Positions 8,250 to 16,690 of a DNA stretch of 64,000 bases are shown here, in pieces. Within the stretch, counting starts at the first letter, position 1. Every line of letters starts with the position of its first letter. Source of the stretch: Salinactinospora qingdaonensis (lineage in GTDB: Bacteria > Actinomycetota > Actinomycetes > Streptosporangiales > Streptosporangiaceae); contig NZ_BAABDD010000019.1 of the NCBI RefSeq assembly GCF_039539445.1, positions 1-64,000 on the forward strand, read 5' to 3'. The translations under genes and the position numbers were made by a program. The notes beneath the pieces are model-generated. The model did no database searches. It worked only from the letters and a program-made list of their open reading frames with translations, and was not told where the DNA came from.

Positions 8250-9191
8250 TTACCCCTCGTGTGGGGTCCAGTCGGCGTTGGCGCCGCAGATCACTAGGCA
8301 CGGCAGGGCGCCGGGCACGGCGCCGGCGAGCCAGGCCGCCAGCGGTACGGCGGCGGCTGGTTCGACGGCGAGGCGGAACTCCTCCCACAAACGCTGGCGG
8401 GCGGCCACGATCTGGTCGTCGTCAACGAGGGTGGGGTGGATGGGGTGGTGGCTGATGACCGTATAAGGCAGGGTTCCCAGGCGGGAGGCGCCCAGCGCCG
8501 AAGAGGCCACCGAGTCCACGCTGGTCTCCACGGGAGCGCCGGCGGCCAGGGCGGCGTGCAGGGTGGGGCAGCCGCGGGGTTCGGCGGCGACCACGGTGGT
8601 GGCGGGATCTGCCCCCAGCCGCACCCCGGCGGCCAGCCCGCCGCCTCCCACGGCGACGACGATGCTGTCGCAGTCGGGGGCTTGGGCGGCGATCTCGCGG
8701 CCGAGGGTGCCTTGGCCGGCGATGACCTGGGCGTCGTCGTAGGCGTGCAGGTAGTGCAGGCCGTCGGTGCGGGCGCGCTGCTGGGCGGTGTCGGCGGCGT
8801 GGGCGTAGTGCTGGCCCACGCTGATGAGTTCGGCGCCGGTGCGGGCCAGGCGGCGCGTTTTGGCCTCGGGGGTGGTTTCGGGCAGGTAGACGGTGGCCTG
8901 GCGGCCCAACAGGCGGGCGGCGGTGGCCACGCCCAGCCCGTGGTTGCCGCCGGAGGCGGTGATGATGTGGTCGGTGGGTGGGCCGGCCATGAGGGCGTTG
9001 AGGGCGCCGCGGAGTTTGAATGCGCCGGTGAGTTGTAGGTGTTCCAGCTTCAGCAGCAGCGGGCGGCCGTTGAGGTGGGCACGCAGGATGGGGGTGTGGC
9101 GCGCGTAGCCGGCGATGCGGTCGGCGGCTGCGGCCACGTCGGCGCTGGTGGGGGCGTGGCTGGCGGGTGCTGCTGGGGTGCTGGGTGTCAT
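8250..9191 (-). CDS. Serine/threonine dehydratase (PLP-dependent)
   Basis: A 313-residue fold-type II PLP enzyme, the second in the window. The PLP lysine is K59 in LTGAFKLRGA, the SGGNHG loop is at 80-85, and VAVGGGGLAAG is the phosphate clamp. There is no regulatory ACT domain, suggesting catabolic threonine/serine dehydratase or serine racemase type. It is divergent from a LysR-type gene that shares its promoter region, a common arrangement in which the regulator responds to the substrate or product. Confidence 0.88.
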   Translation of the reverse strand: MTPSTPAAPASHAPTSADVAAAADRIAGYARHTPILRAHLNGRPLLLKLEHLQLTGAFKLRGALNALMAGPPTDHIITASGGNHGLGVATAARLLGRQATVYLPETTPEAKTRRLARTGAELISVGQHYAHAADTAQQRARTDGLHYLHAYDDAQVIAGQGTLGREIAAQAPDCDSIVVAVGGGGLAAGVRLGADPATTVVAAEPRGCPTLHAALAAGAPVETSVDSVASSALGASRLGTLPYTVISHHPIHPTLVDDDQIVAARQRLWEEFRLAVEPAAAVPLAAWLAGAVPGALPCLVICGANADWTPHEG

Positions 9192-9234
9192 ATTTCCACT
9201 GTGCCCACCACAGTCCTTAAGTTAAAGTTGTGGT

Positions 9235-9253
9235 TGCTTAACGAGGTTAAGCA
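9235..9253. promoter_or_regulatory. LysR-type operator between dehydratase and regulator
   Basis: TGCTTAACGAGGTTAAGCA is a perfect inverted repeat with 7-bp arms and a 5-bp centre, fitting the T-N11-A LysR box. A second TTAA-rich site, CCTTAAGTTAAAG, lies about 20 bp away toward the dehydratase start. The pair sits in the 81-nt divergent intergenic region, so the regulator probably controls both genes. Confidence 0.7.
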
Positions 9254-9278
9254 TAGCTTTAGGGGGTGGCGGGTGGGG

Positions 9279-10196
9279 GTGGATGCTCAGCGGCTGCGGG
9301 TGCTGGTTGAGGTTGCCCATGCCGGTTCGCTCACGGCTGCCGCGCAACGCTTGGCGTTTACCGTGCCGGCGGTGTCGCAGCAGTTGAGCAAGCTGGAGCG
9401 GGAGGTGGGGTGCGCGCTGGTGGAGCGCGGCCGTGCCGGGGTGACGTTGACGGATACGGGGCAGGTGCTGCTGGCCCACGGCGAGCGGGTGTTGGGGGAG
9501 TTGCGCGATGCCGAGGCGGCGGTGCGGGCCCGAGTGGGGGCCCAGCCGCCGTTGGTGCGGCTGGGCGCGTTCCCCAGTGCGGGCAAGATTTTGGTGCCGG
9601 CGGCGTTGGCGGCTTTTGGCCAGGCCCATCCGCATGTGCGGTTGGCGTTGTCGGATGTGGAGCCGCCGGGGGGCTATGCCTATGTCACCTCCGGCGATAT
9701 CGACTTGCTCATTACGCACCGCTATCCCGGGGTGGCGCTACCGGGGCTACAGCGCTCGCGGCTGCGGCGGGAGAAGCTGTTGGTTGATCCGTTGCTGCTG
9801 GTGGTGCCGGCCGATCACCCGGCTGCCGCCGGGCCTGAGGTGGGGCTGGCTGAGCTGGCCGACCAGGAGTGGATCTGTGGTGCGCCGGGGGTGCCCAATC
9901 GGGTGGCGCTCGACAGTAGCGCCGGCGCTTTGGGGGTCGAGCTCAAGGTGGCCTACGAGACCCGTGACTATGAGGTGGCGCTGGCGTTGATCGGGGCGGG
10001 GATCGGTATCGGGCTCATCCCGCGCACCATCGTGGGGGCGGCCCCGGCCGGTGGCTGGGTGGCGCGGTCCTTGGCCGATGTGGCCTTGGCGCGCGATATT
10101 TACCTGGTGCACCGGGCGCGGGCTCAGGAGCCGGTGCCGGCGCTGGTGGCGATGCTGCGTCGGTGCGCTCAGCAGGCGCTGGCCGCAGTGCTGTGA
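9279..10196 (+). CDS. LysR-family transcriptional regulator
   Basis: A regulator of about 305 residues: winged HTH MDAQRLRVLVEVAHAGSLT...TVPAVSQQLSKLE at the N-terminus and a periplasmic-binding-like effector domain (about 90-300). Two GTG starts compete: 9279 gives the usual family N-terminus, whereas 9273 sits 6 nt after AGGGGG and adds two residues. It is divergent from the serine/threonine dehydratase gene, so it probably regulates amino-acid catabolism and itself. Confidence 0.88.
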   Translation: MDAQRLRVLVEVAHAGSLTAAAQRLAFTVPAVSQQLSKLEREVGCALVERGRAGVTLTDTGQVLLAHGERVLGELRDAEAAVRARVGAQPPLVRLGAFPSAGKILVPAALAAFGQAHPHVRLALSDVEPPGGYAYVTSGDIDLLITHRYPGVALPGLQRSRLRREKLLVDPLLLVVPADHPAAAGPEVGLAELADQEWICGAPGVPNRVALDSSAGALGVELKVAYETRDYEVALALIGAGIGIGLIPRTIVGAAPAGGWVARSLADVALARDIYLVHRARAQEPVPALVAMLRRCAQQALAAVL

Positions 10197-10322
10197 CGCG
10201 GCACGACAGGGGCTCCACTGGTGGTGCTGGGGCCGGCCACCGGATCGCCGGCCTTGCCTGCCCAGAGGCGAGCGCGCTACAGCCGAGGGGCGACAGTGCC
10301 GGGCGGCGCCTCCGTCTGCGGC

Positions 10323-10366
10323 GGCGCCTCACCCGAGGGGGCCGGCGCGGGGCCAGGTGAGGCGCC
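10323..10366. terminator. Hairpin between convergent genes
   Basis: GGCGCCTCACC and GGTGAGGCGCC form a perfect 11-bp stem with a 22-nt loop. It lies between the LysR gene and the convergent S74-domain gene. It has no U-tract, as is usual for actinomycete terminators. Confidence 0.55.
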
Positions 10367-10385
10367 AACGGAAAGCGGGCACGGA

Positions 10386-10769
10386 TCAGTCGGGCTGGGC
10401 GGGGTCGGTCGCTTCGCGGGTGGCGGGGGGTGCGCCGGTGGCGTGGACCTGATCCAGTTGGTGGCGCAGGTGGGCCACCTCCTCGCGGAGGTCGGTGACG
10501 AGGCGGTGCAGCGCTTGGACCGCGACCATGACGACGCCGTTGGCGTCCACCATTGGGATCGTCGTGGTGGTCTCGCCCAGTCCGAAGGTGGCGTGGAAGT
10601 CCTGGGCCATGGGCCCGAGGTGGCGCACGTGCTCGGGTTCCCAGTCGTAGCGCCATGTGCTCACCGGCAGCGCCGCGAGCTTGGTGAGGACCTCGAAGCC
10701 GTTGACCGGGGCGGGGGGTTGGGGGCGGGCCGCCCCGGTGTCGGGGCGGCCCTGGTCGTTGCGACCCAC
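10386..10769 (-). CDS. Peptidase S74-type intramolecular chaperone domain, C-terminal part of a split gene
   Basis: A 127-residue frame containing VNGFEVLTKLAALPVSTWRY (20 residues), HLGPMAQDFHATFGLG and VDANGVVMVAVQALHRL, then a leucine-rich coiled coil. This is the S74 chaperone-of-endosialidase fold known from phage tail fibres and some secreted bacterial proteins. It opens with GTG only 2 nt after the upstream stop, in another frame. The matching N-terminal half is 10772-10948, so I read the two as one gene split by a frameshift; coupled translation of two proteins is the alternative. Confidence 0.6.
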   Translation of the reverse strand: MGRNDQGRPDTGAARPQPPAPVNGFEVLTKLAALPVSTWRYDWEPEHVRHLGPMAQDFHATFGLGETTTTIPMVDANGVVMVAVQALHRLVTDLREEVAHLRHQLDQVHATGAPPATREATDPAQPD

Positions 10770-10771
10770 CG

Positions 10772-10948
10772 CTAGCGGCTCCAGTCGACACCGGTGACGT
10801 CGGTTTTGACCCGGCGGTCGCTGAGGATGCCGCTCAGCGGGCCCAGAAGCCCGCCGCTGGCGTGGGCTGAGCTGGCCAGGAAGGCGGCGCCGGCCAGGCT
10901 GGCCGAGGTCGTAGCGACGACAGCGGCGATCCGACGGAGGGTAGGCAT
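10772..10948 (-). CDS. Secreted N-terminal part of split S74-domain protein
   Basis: A 58-residue frame starting at ATG 10948 with AGGAG 5 nt upstream. It has a signal peptide (LRRIAAVVATTSASLAGAAF, cleavage after AHA) and ends LSDRRVKTDVTGVDWSR. SDRR-K is the start of an S74 domain, with the Ser-Asp used for autocleavage in phage members. The stop TAG falls just where the chaperone domain should continue, and it does continue in another frame at 10769. A secreted stand-alone S74 domain is unusual because no fibre part is attached. Confidence 0.6.
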   Translation of the reverse strand: MPTLRRIAAVVATTSASLAGAAFLASSAHASGGLLGPLSGILSDRRVKTDVTGVDWSR

Positions 10949-11407
10949 AACGCTCCTTGTGACGTTGGTTTCATACCAGCGTCGACGACTATACGTGATC
11001 ACGTGTTTGCTGGCAGCGATATTGCCTAATCAGTGGCCGTAGGGGCGGTGCCGCGTCTGGGAGTCGCCGCCGGCGGGTCCGCCGCAGCCGGCCGCGGGTT
11101 CCCGTGGGGCCTGCTCTGGTGGGGGCAGCTCGGGGGAGGTGCTGGAGGTGGGGGCGGCGCCGCTGGGCGAGCATCGGGGAGTCCGTGCTCTTTTCGGTAA
11201 AGAGCGGGCGGGAATGGGTCGGGGTGCAGATAGGCGCTGCTTGCCGAAATGGGCGCAGGGCAGCAGGCGCGCCTTGCACCCCAAAACCTTATTCGTGAAC
11301 CAAAAGAATGGATTTTCACATCACCATCGAATTGGACAAAAAGTGCTTTTGGTGTGGTAGGGGGCGGTGCCTGGAGGTGGCTGTAGGCTTTATGGAAGGA
11401 TCGCCCC
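10949..11407. other. Intergenic region, no convincing gene
   Basis: About 460 nt between the S74 gene and the methyltransferase gene. Open frames here lack family likeness and codon bias. ACCAAAAG (11299-11306) and CTTTTGGT (11346-11353) form an 8-bp inverted repeat spaced by 39 nt in an AT-richer stretch ahead of the methyltransferase gene, a possible operator or leader structure. The methyltransferase promoter should lie in this part. Confidence 0.5.
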
Positions 11408-12241
11408 ATGAAGAGCATCCCGAGAACATCCGGATCTACGGCGACCTCTCCCCCCGACATCGACATGACCCGCCCTTCGGTCGCACGGTCCTACGACGCC
11501 ATGATGGGCGGGAAAGACAATTTCCAGGTCGACCGCGACCTGGCCGAACAAGTCCGTGATCTCGTTCCCGAGATGCCGCTGGTGTGCAAAGACAACCGGG
11601 AATTCCTGATCCGCGTCACCCGCTATTTCTGCCGGCTGGGAATCGAACAGTTCCTCGACCTGGGCGCGGGCCTTCCCACGATGGAAAACACCCACCAGGC
11701 CGCCCAGCGCGTCACCCCCAACGCCCGCGTCGTCTACGTCGACAACGACCCGATCGTGCTGGCCCACGGCCGCGCCATGCTGGAAGAAAACGCCCAGACC
11801 GGGGTGGTCGTGGCCGACATCCGCGCCCCCGAGACGGTCTTCGCCGCCGAGCCCACCCAACGCCTGCTGCGCCTAGACGAGCCGGTGGGCCTACTGCTCA
11901 TCAGCATCATCCACCACCTCGACGACACCGACGAGCCCCACCGGCTGGTCCGCTCCTACCTGGACCGGCTGCCCTCGGGATCGATGATGGCCATCTCCCA
12001 CTTCTTCAACCCCGGCGGCGCCTTCGCCGAACAGGCCCGCCGTACCGAGCAGGTGTGCCTGCGAGGGCTGGGCAGTGGCCGGTTCCGCAGCCGCGAGGAG
12101 ATCACCGCCCTGTTCGAGGGCACCGACCTCGTCGAACCCGGCGTGGGGTTCCTGCCGCACTGGTGGCCCGACGGCCCCCCGCCCGAACACCTCCGCAACG
12201 ACCAACACCTGCTGTTGTGCGGGGTGGCGCGCAAGCCCTAA
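11408..12241 (+). CDS. DUF574 SAM-dependent methyltransferase
   Basis: A 277-residue protein of the actinomycete-specific DUF574 methyltransferase family. Diagnostic segments are RPSVARSYDAMMGGKDNF at the N-terminus, LDLGAGLPTMENTH (SAM motif I), VVYVDNDPIVLAHG (motif II) and LLISIIHHLDD. Members are numerous in actinomycetes, often beside DUF397 or XRE regulators, but neither is seen here. The substrate is unknown. The ATG at 11408 is preceded by AAGGA. Confidence 0.85.
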   Translation: MKSIPRTSGSTATSPPDIDMTRPSVARSYDAMMGGKDNFQVDRDLAEQVRDLVPEMPLVCKDNREFLIRVTRYFCRLGIEQFLDLGAGLPTMENTHQAAQRVTPNARVVYVDNDPIVLAHGRAMLEENAQTGVVVADIRAPETVFAAEPTQRLLRLDEPVGLLLISIIHHLDDTDEPHRLVRSYLDRLPSGSMMAISHFFNPGGAFAEQARRTEQVCLRGLGSGRFRSREEITALFEGTDLVEPGVGFLPHWWPDGPPPEHLRNDQHLLLCGVARKP

Positions 12242-12386
12242 CCCCCGCCGCATCGCCGCAGCTCACGCCTGCGTAACGCACATCACCGCCGGTGGCGGGC
12301 ATGGTCGACGTCTCAGCGCCGTTGCAGCCACATGGCGCCAATGCGCCGCAGTGACCTCCCCACCTTTTCTTCGCGAGGAGACCTCT

Positions 12387-13640
12387 GTGAGCACGCAGAC
12401 CGATGTAGCCGCCCCCACCGCCGCGGACTTACCCCGCACCGGCCGCTCCACGGCGCTGCTGGTGGTGATCCTGGGCATGCTCACCGCGACCGGGCCCCTG
12501 GCCACCGACCTCTACCTGCCCGCCCTGCCCCAAATCGCCGCCGACCTCAGCGCCCCCGAATCCCAGATCCAGCTCACCTTGACCGCGATCATGGTCGGCA
12601 TGGCGCTCGGACAGCTCGTGATCGGCCCTATGAGCGATGCCTGGGGGCGGCGCGTGCCGTTGATCGTCGGGGGGATCGTCTTCACCCTCACCGCCCTGGG
12701 CTGCATGTTCGTGCCCTCAGCCGGGGCGTTCGTGGTGCTGCGTTTCATCCAAGGCATCGCCGGCGCCGCCGGAGCGGTCGTCTCGCGCGCCGTCGTGCGC
12801 GACCTCTTCGACGGTGACGCCGCCGCCCGCTTCTTCTCCCGGCTCATGCTGGTCATCGGCGTGGCCCCCATGCTGGGGCCCGTGCTGGGCGGCCAACTCC
12901 TGCTCGTGGGCCCCTGGCAAGTGTCGTTCGCCGTCATTGGCGCGGTCAGTGCGCTGAGCGTGACGCTGGTGTGGCTGCGCCTGCCCGAGAGCCTGCCGCG
13001 GCACCAACGCCGCCCGGTCAGCGCCGCCAGCCTGCTGCGCACGGTGGCAACCCTGCTGAGCCAGGCGCGCTTCATGGGGCCGGCCCTGACCCTGGCGCTG
13101 GGCTTTGCCGCCATGTTCACCTACGTCTCGGCGTTTTCCTTCGTCGCCCAAAACGAATTCGGCGCCACCGCCCAACAGTTCAGCCTGATCTTCGCCCTGA
13201 CCGCGATCGCGCTCGTGGGCAGCACCCAACTCAACGCGGCGTTGATCGGCCGCGTGAGCATCAGAGGGCGCCTGGGCGCGGCGCTGGCCACCCTCCTGGC
13301 GGCCATCGCCGCACTGGCCGTGCTCGACCTCACCGGCACCGCCACCCTAGTCACCGTGACGGTGGCGTTCATGGTGATGATGCTGGGGGCCGGCGGCATC
13401 ATGCCCAACGCCACCTCAGCGGCCATCTCCAGCCAAGAGCCCGCTGTGGCCGGCACCGCCTCAGCACTGGTGGGCACGTTGCAGTTCGCCCTGGGGGGCG
13501 GGCTGGCCGCGCTCGCCGGGTTCACCCCCAGCGGCGAGGCGAGCCTGACCAGCATGACCGTGGTGATGGCCGCCACCGCGATCGCCGCCACCGTCGCCTT
13601 TTGCACCCTCGGGCGGCGCCCCGCCGGCGTCCCTGCCTAG
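12387..13640 (+). CDS. Bcr/CflA-family drug efflux MFS transporter
   Basis: A 417-residue, 12-helix major facilitator of the Bcr/CflA subfamily: TDLYLPALPQIAADL in helix 1 and GPMSDAWGRRVPL in loop 2-3 are its signatures, followed by RFIQGIAGAAGAVVSRAVVRD split here as RFIQGIAGAAGA then VVSRAVVRD. Such proteins export bicyclomycin, sulfonamides or similar compounds by proton antiport. The GTG start at 12387 has AGGAG 6 nt upstream, inside a longer open frame. It follows the methyltransferase gene after 145 nt. Confidence 0.9.
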   Translation: MSTQTDVAAPTAADLPRTGRSTALLVVILGMLTATGPLATDLYLPALPQIAADLSAPESQIQLTLTAIMVGMALGQLVIGPMSDAWGRRVPLIVGGIVFTLTALGCMFVPSAGAFVVLRFIQGIAGAAGAVVSRAVVRDLFDGDAAARFFSRLMLVIGVAPMLGPVLGGQLLLVGPWQVSFAVIGAVSALSVTLVWLRLPESLPRHQRRPVSAASLLRTVATLLSQARFMGPALTLALGFAAMFTYVSAFSFVAQNEFGATAQQFSLIFALTAIALVGSTQLNAALIGRVSIRGRLGAALATLLAAIAALAVLDLTGTATLVTVTVAFMVMMLGAGGIMPNATSAAISSQEPAVAGTASALVGTLQFALGGGLAALAGFTPSGEASLTSMTVVMAATAIAATVAFCTLGRRPAGVPA

Positions 13641-13772
13641 CGTCACACCGCCGACGCGGCCGGTGAAGCGACGAAACCGCTGCCTACGCTGGGAACCCTG
13701 GGCTGACGTGGTACGTCTGTGCATGCATGGGCGGACACGAACAACACCGTAGTCGTGGAACACGACGGCCCG

Positions 13773-13814
13773 GCTCCTTTTTCCGCCCAGGCGGGGCCGG
13801 GCGGAAAAAGGAGC
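13773..13814 (+). promoter_or_regulatory. Perfect hairpin sequestering the spo0M ribosome-binding site
   Basis: GCTCCTTTTTCCGCCC (13773-13788) and GGGCGGAAAAAGGAGC (13799-13814) are perfectly complementary, giving a 16-bp stem with the 10-nt loop AGGCGGGGCC. The 3' arm contains the AAGGAG ribosome site of the gene starting 7 nt later. When folded, the site is completely paired. It could be a translational switch or thermometer-like element, or at DNA level an operator. Confidence 0.75.
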
Positions 13815-13820
13815 GAGGCT

Positions 13821-14606
13821 ATGGCTTTCAAACGCCTGTTGGCCGGACTGGGATTTGGCGGCGCCTCGGTAGAGACGGTGCTTCGCGACGCCAACGTCGT
13901 GCCCGGTTCGGTCGTGGCCGGTGAGGTCCACATCGAAGGCGGCGACGTCGACCAGCAGGTCGACGCGCTCACCGTGGGGCTACAGGCCAAGGTCGAGGTG
14001 GAGTCCGGCGACCAGGAGTACCAGCAAGACATCGAATTCCACCGCCAACAGATCGGCGGGGAACTCGACCTGCGTGCCGGTGCGCGCTACACCGTGCCCT
14101 TCGAGTTGGGGGTGCCCTGGGAAACACCGGTGACCACCCATCAGGGGGTGCACCTGCACAAGATGAACCTCGGTGTCAACACCCAACTGCGGATAGCCAA
14201 GGCGATCGACCCCGGCGACCTGGACCCCGTCGCGGTCCACCCCCTGCCCGCCCAACAGGCGATCCTGGACGCGCTGGGCCGCATCGGATTCCGCTTCAAA
14301 AACGCCGACATGGAACGCGGTCACGTACGCGGCACCCGCCAGCGGCTGCCCTTCTACCAAGAAATCGAGTTCTACGCCCCGCCGCACTACCAAGGACTCA
14401 ACGAGCTGGAGTTGACCTTCATCAGCGACGAGCGCGCCGTCGACGTCGTGTTGGAAATGGACAAAAAGCCCGGCCTGTTGTTCTCCGAGGGCCGCGACAC
14501 CTTCCACTCCTTCACCGTCGACCACCAGGCGTTCTCCCACACCGACTGGGCCGACTACCTACACCAGTGGATCAGTAGCATCGCCGGGCGCCGTGGCTGG
14601 CTCTAA
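13821..14606 (+). CDS. Spo0M-like sporulation control protein
   Basis: A 261-residue arrestin-fold protein of the SpoOM family: FKRLLAGLGFGGASVETVL, then VVPGSVVAGEVHIEGGDVDQ and GVHLHKMNLGVNTQLRIAKA split in the two arrestin-like lobes, and a C-terminal LEMDKKPGL...HTDWADYL. In Bacillus the relative modulates Spo0A-dependent sporulation; in actinomycetes its role is less clear, with control of stress or development likely. Cytoplasmic. The ATG at 13821 follows AAGGAG that is buried in a strong hairpin. Confidence 0.85.
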   Translation: MAFKRLLAGLGFGGASVETVLRDANVVPGSVVAGEVHIEGGDVDQQVDALTVGLQAKVEVESGDQEYQQDIEFHRQQIGGELDLRAGARYTVPFELGVPWETPVTTHQGVHLHKMNLGVNTQLRIAKAIDPGDLDPVAVHPLPAQQAILDALGRIGFRFKNADMERGHVRGTRQRLPFYQEIEFYAPPHYQGLNELELTFISDERAVDVVLEMDKKPGLLFSEGRDTFHSFTVDHQAFSHTDWADYLHQWISSIAGRRGWL

Positions 14607-14654
14607 GCCCCGCCCCCTCGGCGCGGCGTGTGCCCCCACTCCCGCCAACGCCTG

Positions 14655-14682
14655 CGGCCCGGTCCCAGCCAGGACCGGGCCG
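14655..14682. terminator. Hairpin terminator after spo0M-like gene
   Basis: CGGCCCGGTCC / GGACCGGGCCG is a perfect 11-bp stem with a 6-nt loop, 49 nt downstream of the stop codon. There is no U-tract. Confidence 0.6.
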
Positions 14683-14848
14683 TGGTCAACCTCGACGCCG
14701 GCCCCTCACCGACGGTGTCGAGGCGTCCCCGTATTGCCCTAAGGTGACACACGTGTGCCCTACAGGGGGCACCCTGCTGGCGGAGCAGTGAATGCGCCAG
14801 CCTGCATCGTCGCGACGCGGCCATGAAGACACAAGGAGTAACCACGCC

Positions 14849-16690
14849 ATGGGCCAGTCTCGGGCGGAACCGGCGCTGCCGACACCGCGGTTGGAGTCGC
14901 TGGGGGAGGTGGCCTACCACAACGCCCAGCACGCCCCCCAAGCTCCACTGCTGCTGCGTCCCACCTCCCAAAGCTGGCAGCCCGTCGAGGCCGCCGCGTT
15001 TCAGCGCGAGGTCAGCGCAGTCGCCAAAGGGCTCATCGCCGCCGGGGTCGGCGCCGGCGACCGGGTAGCGCTCGTGTGCGGCCCGCGCTATGAGTGGACG
15101 GTGCTCGCCTGCGCCGCCTGGGCCGTGCGCGCGATCGTCGTGCCGCTACACCCGGGCTGGTCGCGGGCGCGCGTATCGAGGTTGCTGCGGCATAGTCGGC
15201 CCGCGGCGGTCGTGCTGGAGCCAGGGCGCCACGCCGAGACCGTGGCCGCGCTCCAGCGGGAACTACTCGACCTCGCGCGCGTGTGGCGCCTCGACGACGA
15301 CCACGGCACCGAACCCATCGCGCGGCTGGGCGCCTACATGGACGCCTCGGCCGTGCGGTTTCGCCGCGAGGAAACCACGCGCGCCGACCCCGCCGCCATC
15401 GTCTACCCGATGGGTCATACGCGCCAGGGCGCCGGCGTCGTCCTCAGCCACGCCAACCTGCTCACCAGCGCCCAGCGCAGCATCGGCGTGCTCGCCTCGG
15501 GGGGAGCGGGCACGCCGGCCTCTCCCCGCGTGCTGATGCACCTGCCGCCGGCCGACGTGTTCGGACTCACCGCCGTGGTGGCCTGCCTCATGGCGCAGGT
15601 CCCAGTGGGGTTTCCCGCCCCTCATGTCCCCCTCGACAGCCAGGCGCGGCTGTTTCGTCCCACGGTGCTGCTGGCCACCCCTGCGCTGCTGGAACGGATC
15701 TATGCCGCCCAGCGCTACCAGTCCGGTGGCCGCGACAGCGCCTCGGCCTTTGCCACCGGAGTGGAACTGGCCATCGAAGCCAGTCAACAGCGGCGTTTCG
15801 GGCCGTGGCGGCGTGTGACGCGAGCGATGTCGGAATGGCTCTATGCCCGCTTCCGCGACGCCGTGGGTGGCCGGGTCGGCCTCATCGTCTGCGGCGGGGG
15901 TGTGGTGCCGCCGTGGCTGGCCCACTTCTACTGCGGCGCGGGCCTGCCCGTGGTGGCCGGTTTCGGGGTGGCCGAGACCGGCGGGGCGTGCACGTTGAGC
16001 GACCCCAGCGCCAACCGGGTGGGAACCGTCGGGCGGCCGTTGCCCGGCATGGAGGTGCGCATCGGCCCGCACCGTGAGGTGCTGGTGCGCGGCGAGCCGT
16101 CGTTTGTGGGCTACTACCACGGCGGCGGGGACCTCACGGCGCTCACCCCACCGCCGGAATGGGTGGCCACCGGCGCTGTGGGCTCCCTCGACGAGGAGGG
16201 ACACCTGGTGCTGCACCAGCGTCAGGTGGCGCGCTCTGCTGGGGCGCCGGCGGCCCAGGACACGGGCGGGGGCGAGGCCACTCCGGGGGCGGTCACTGCG
16301 GCTGAGGTGGCCCAGTTGGAGCGGGTGCTGGCCGAGCACCCGCTGGTCAGCCAGGTGGTGATCATCAGCGATGGGCGGCCCTGCGTGGGAGCGCTCATCA
16401 CCGTCTCCCCCGACCAATTGGACTACTGGCGGCTGGTCAACGGGGTGCCGTTGTCGACACCGCCCCAGGAGGTGGCTGGCGACCAGCGGCTGGTGGCCGA
16501 AGTCGAGCAGGCGGTGGAGCGGGCCAACGCCGCCGTGGGGCCGGCAGCGGCCATCCAGGTGTTCCAGGTGTTGGGCGAGGAGTTCAGTGTCGCCAACGGG
16601 CTGGTGCGGCCCGATGGGCGGTTGCGCCGCGACACGATCCTGCGGGCCTTCGCCGAGGAAATCGACGGGATGTACAACGTGCGCCGCTAA
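14849..16690 (+). CDS. AMP-dependent synthetase/ligase-like protein with degenerate active-site motifs
   Basis: A 613-residue protein with the layout of long-chain acyl-CoA ligases: large N-terminal domain, LVLSHANL-like strand, FGVAETGG (372-379) in place of YGxTE, and GTVGRPLPGMEVRI. Key residues are gone: the P-loop TSGTTGxPKG reads YPMGHTRQGAG (186-196), the TGD aspartate region reads ATGAVGSLDEEG, and no catalytic lysine is clear in the C-terminus (RPDGRLRRDTIL). It probably does not adenylate fatty acids normally. Start ATG 14849 with AAGGAG upstream. Confidence 0.75.
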   Translation: MGQSRAEPALPTPRLESLGEVAYHNAQHAPQAPLLLRPTSQSWQPVEAAAFQREVSAVAKGLIAAGVGAGDRVALVCGPRYEWTVLACAAWAVRAIVVPLHPGWSRARVSRLLRHSRPAAVVLEPGRHAETVAALQRELLDLARVWRLDDDHGTEPIARLGAYMDASAVRFRREETTRADPAAIVYPMGHTRQGAGVVLSHANLLTSAQRSIGVLASGGAGTPASPRVLMHLPPADVFGLTAVVACLMAQVPVGFPAPHVPLDSQARLFRPTVLLATPALLERIYAAQRYQSGGRDSASAFATGVELAIEASQQRRFGPWRRVTRAMSEWLYARFRDAVGGRVGLIVCGGGVVPPWLAHFYCGAGLPVVAGFGVAETGGACTLSDPSANRVGTVGRPLPGMEVRIGPHREVLVRGEPSFVGYYHGGGDLTALTPPPEWVATGAVGSLDEEGHLVLHQRQVARSAGAPAAQDTGGGEATPGAVTAAEVAQLERVLAEHPLVSQVVIISDGRPCVGALITVSPDQLDYWRLVNGVPLSTPPQEVAGDQRLVAEVEQAVERANAAVGPAAAIQVFQVLGEEFSVANGLVRPDGRLRRDTILRAFAEEIDGMYNVRR

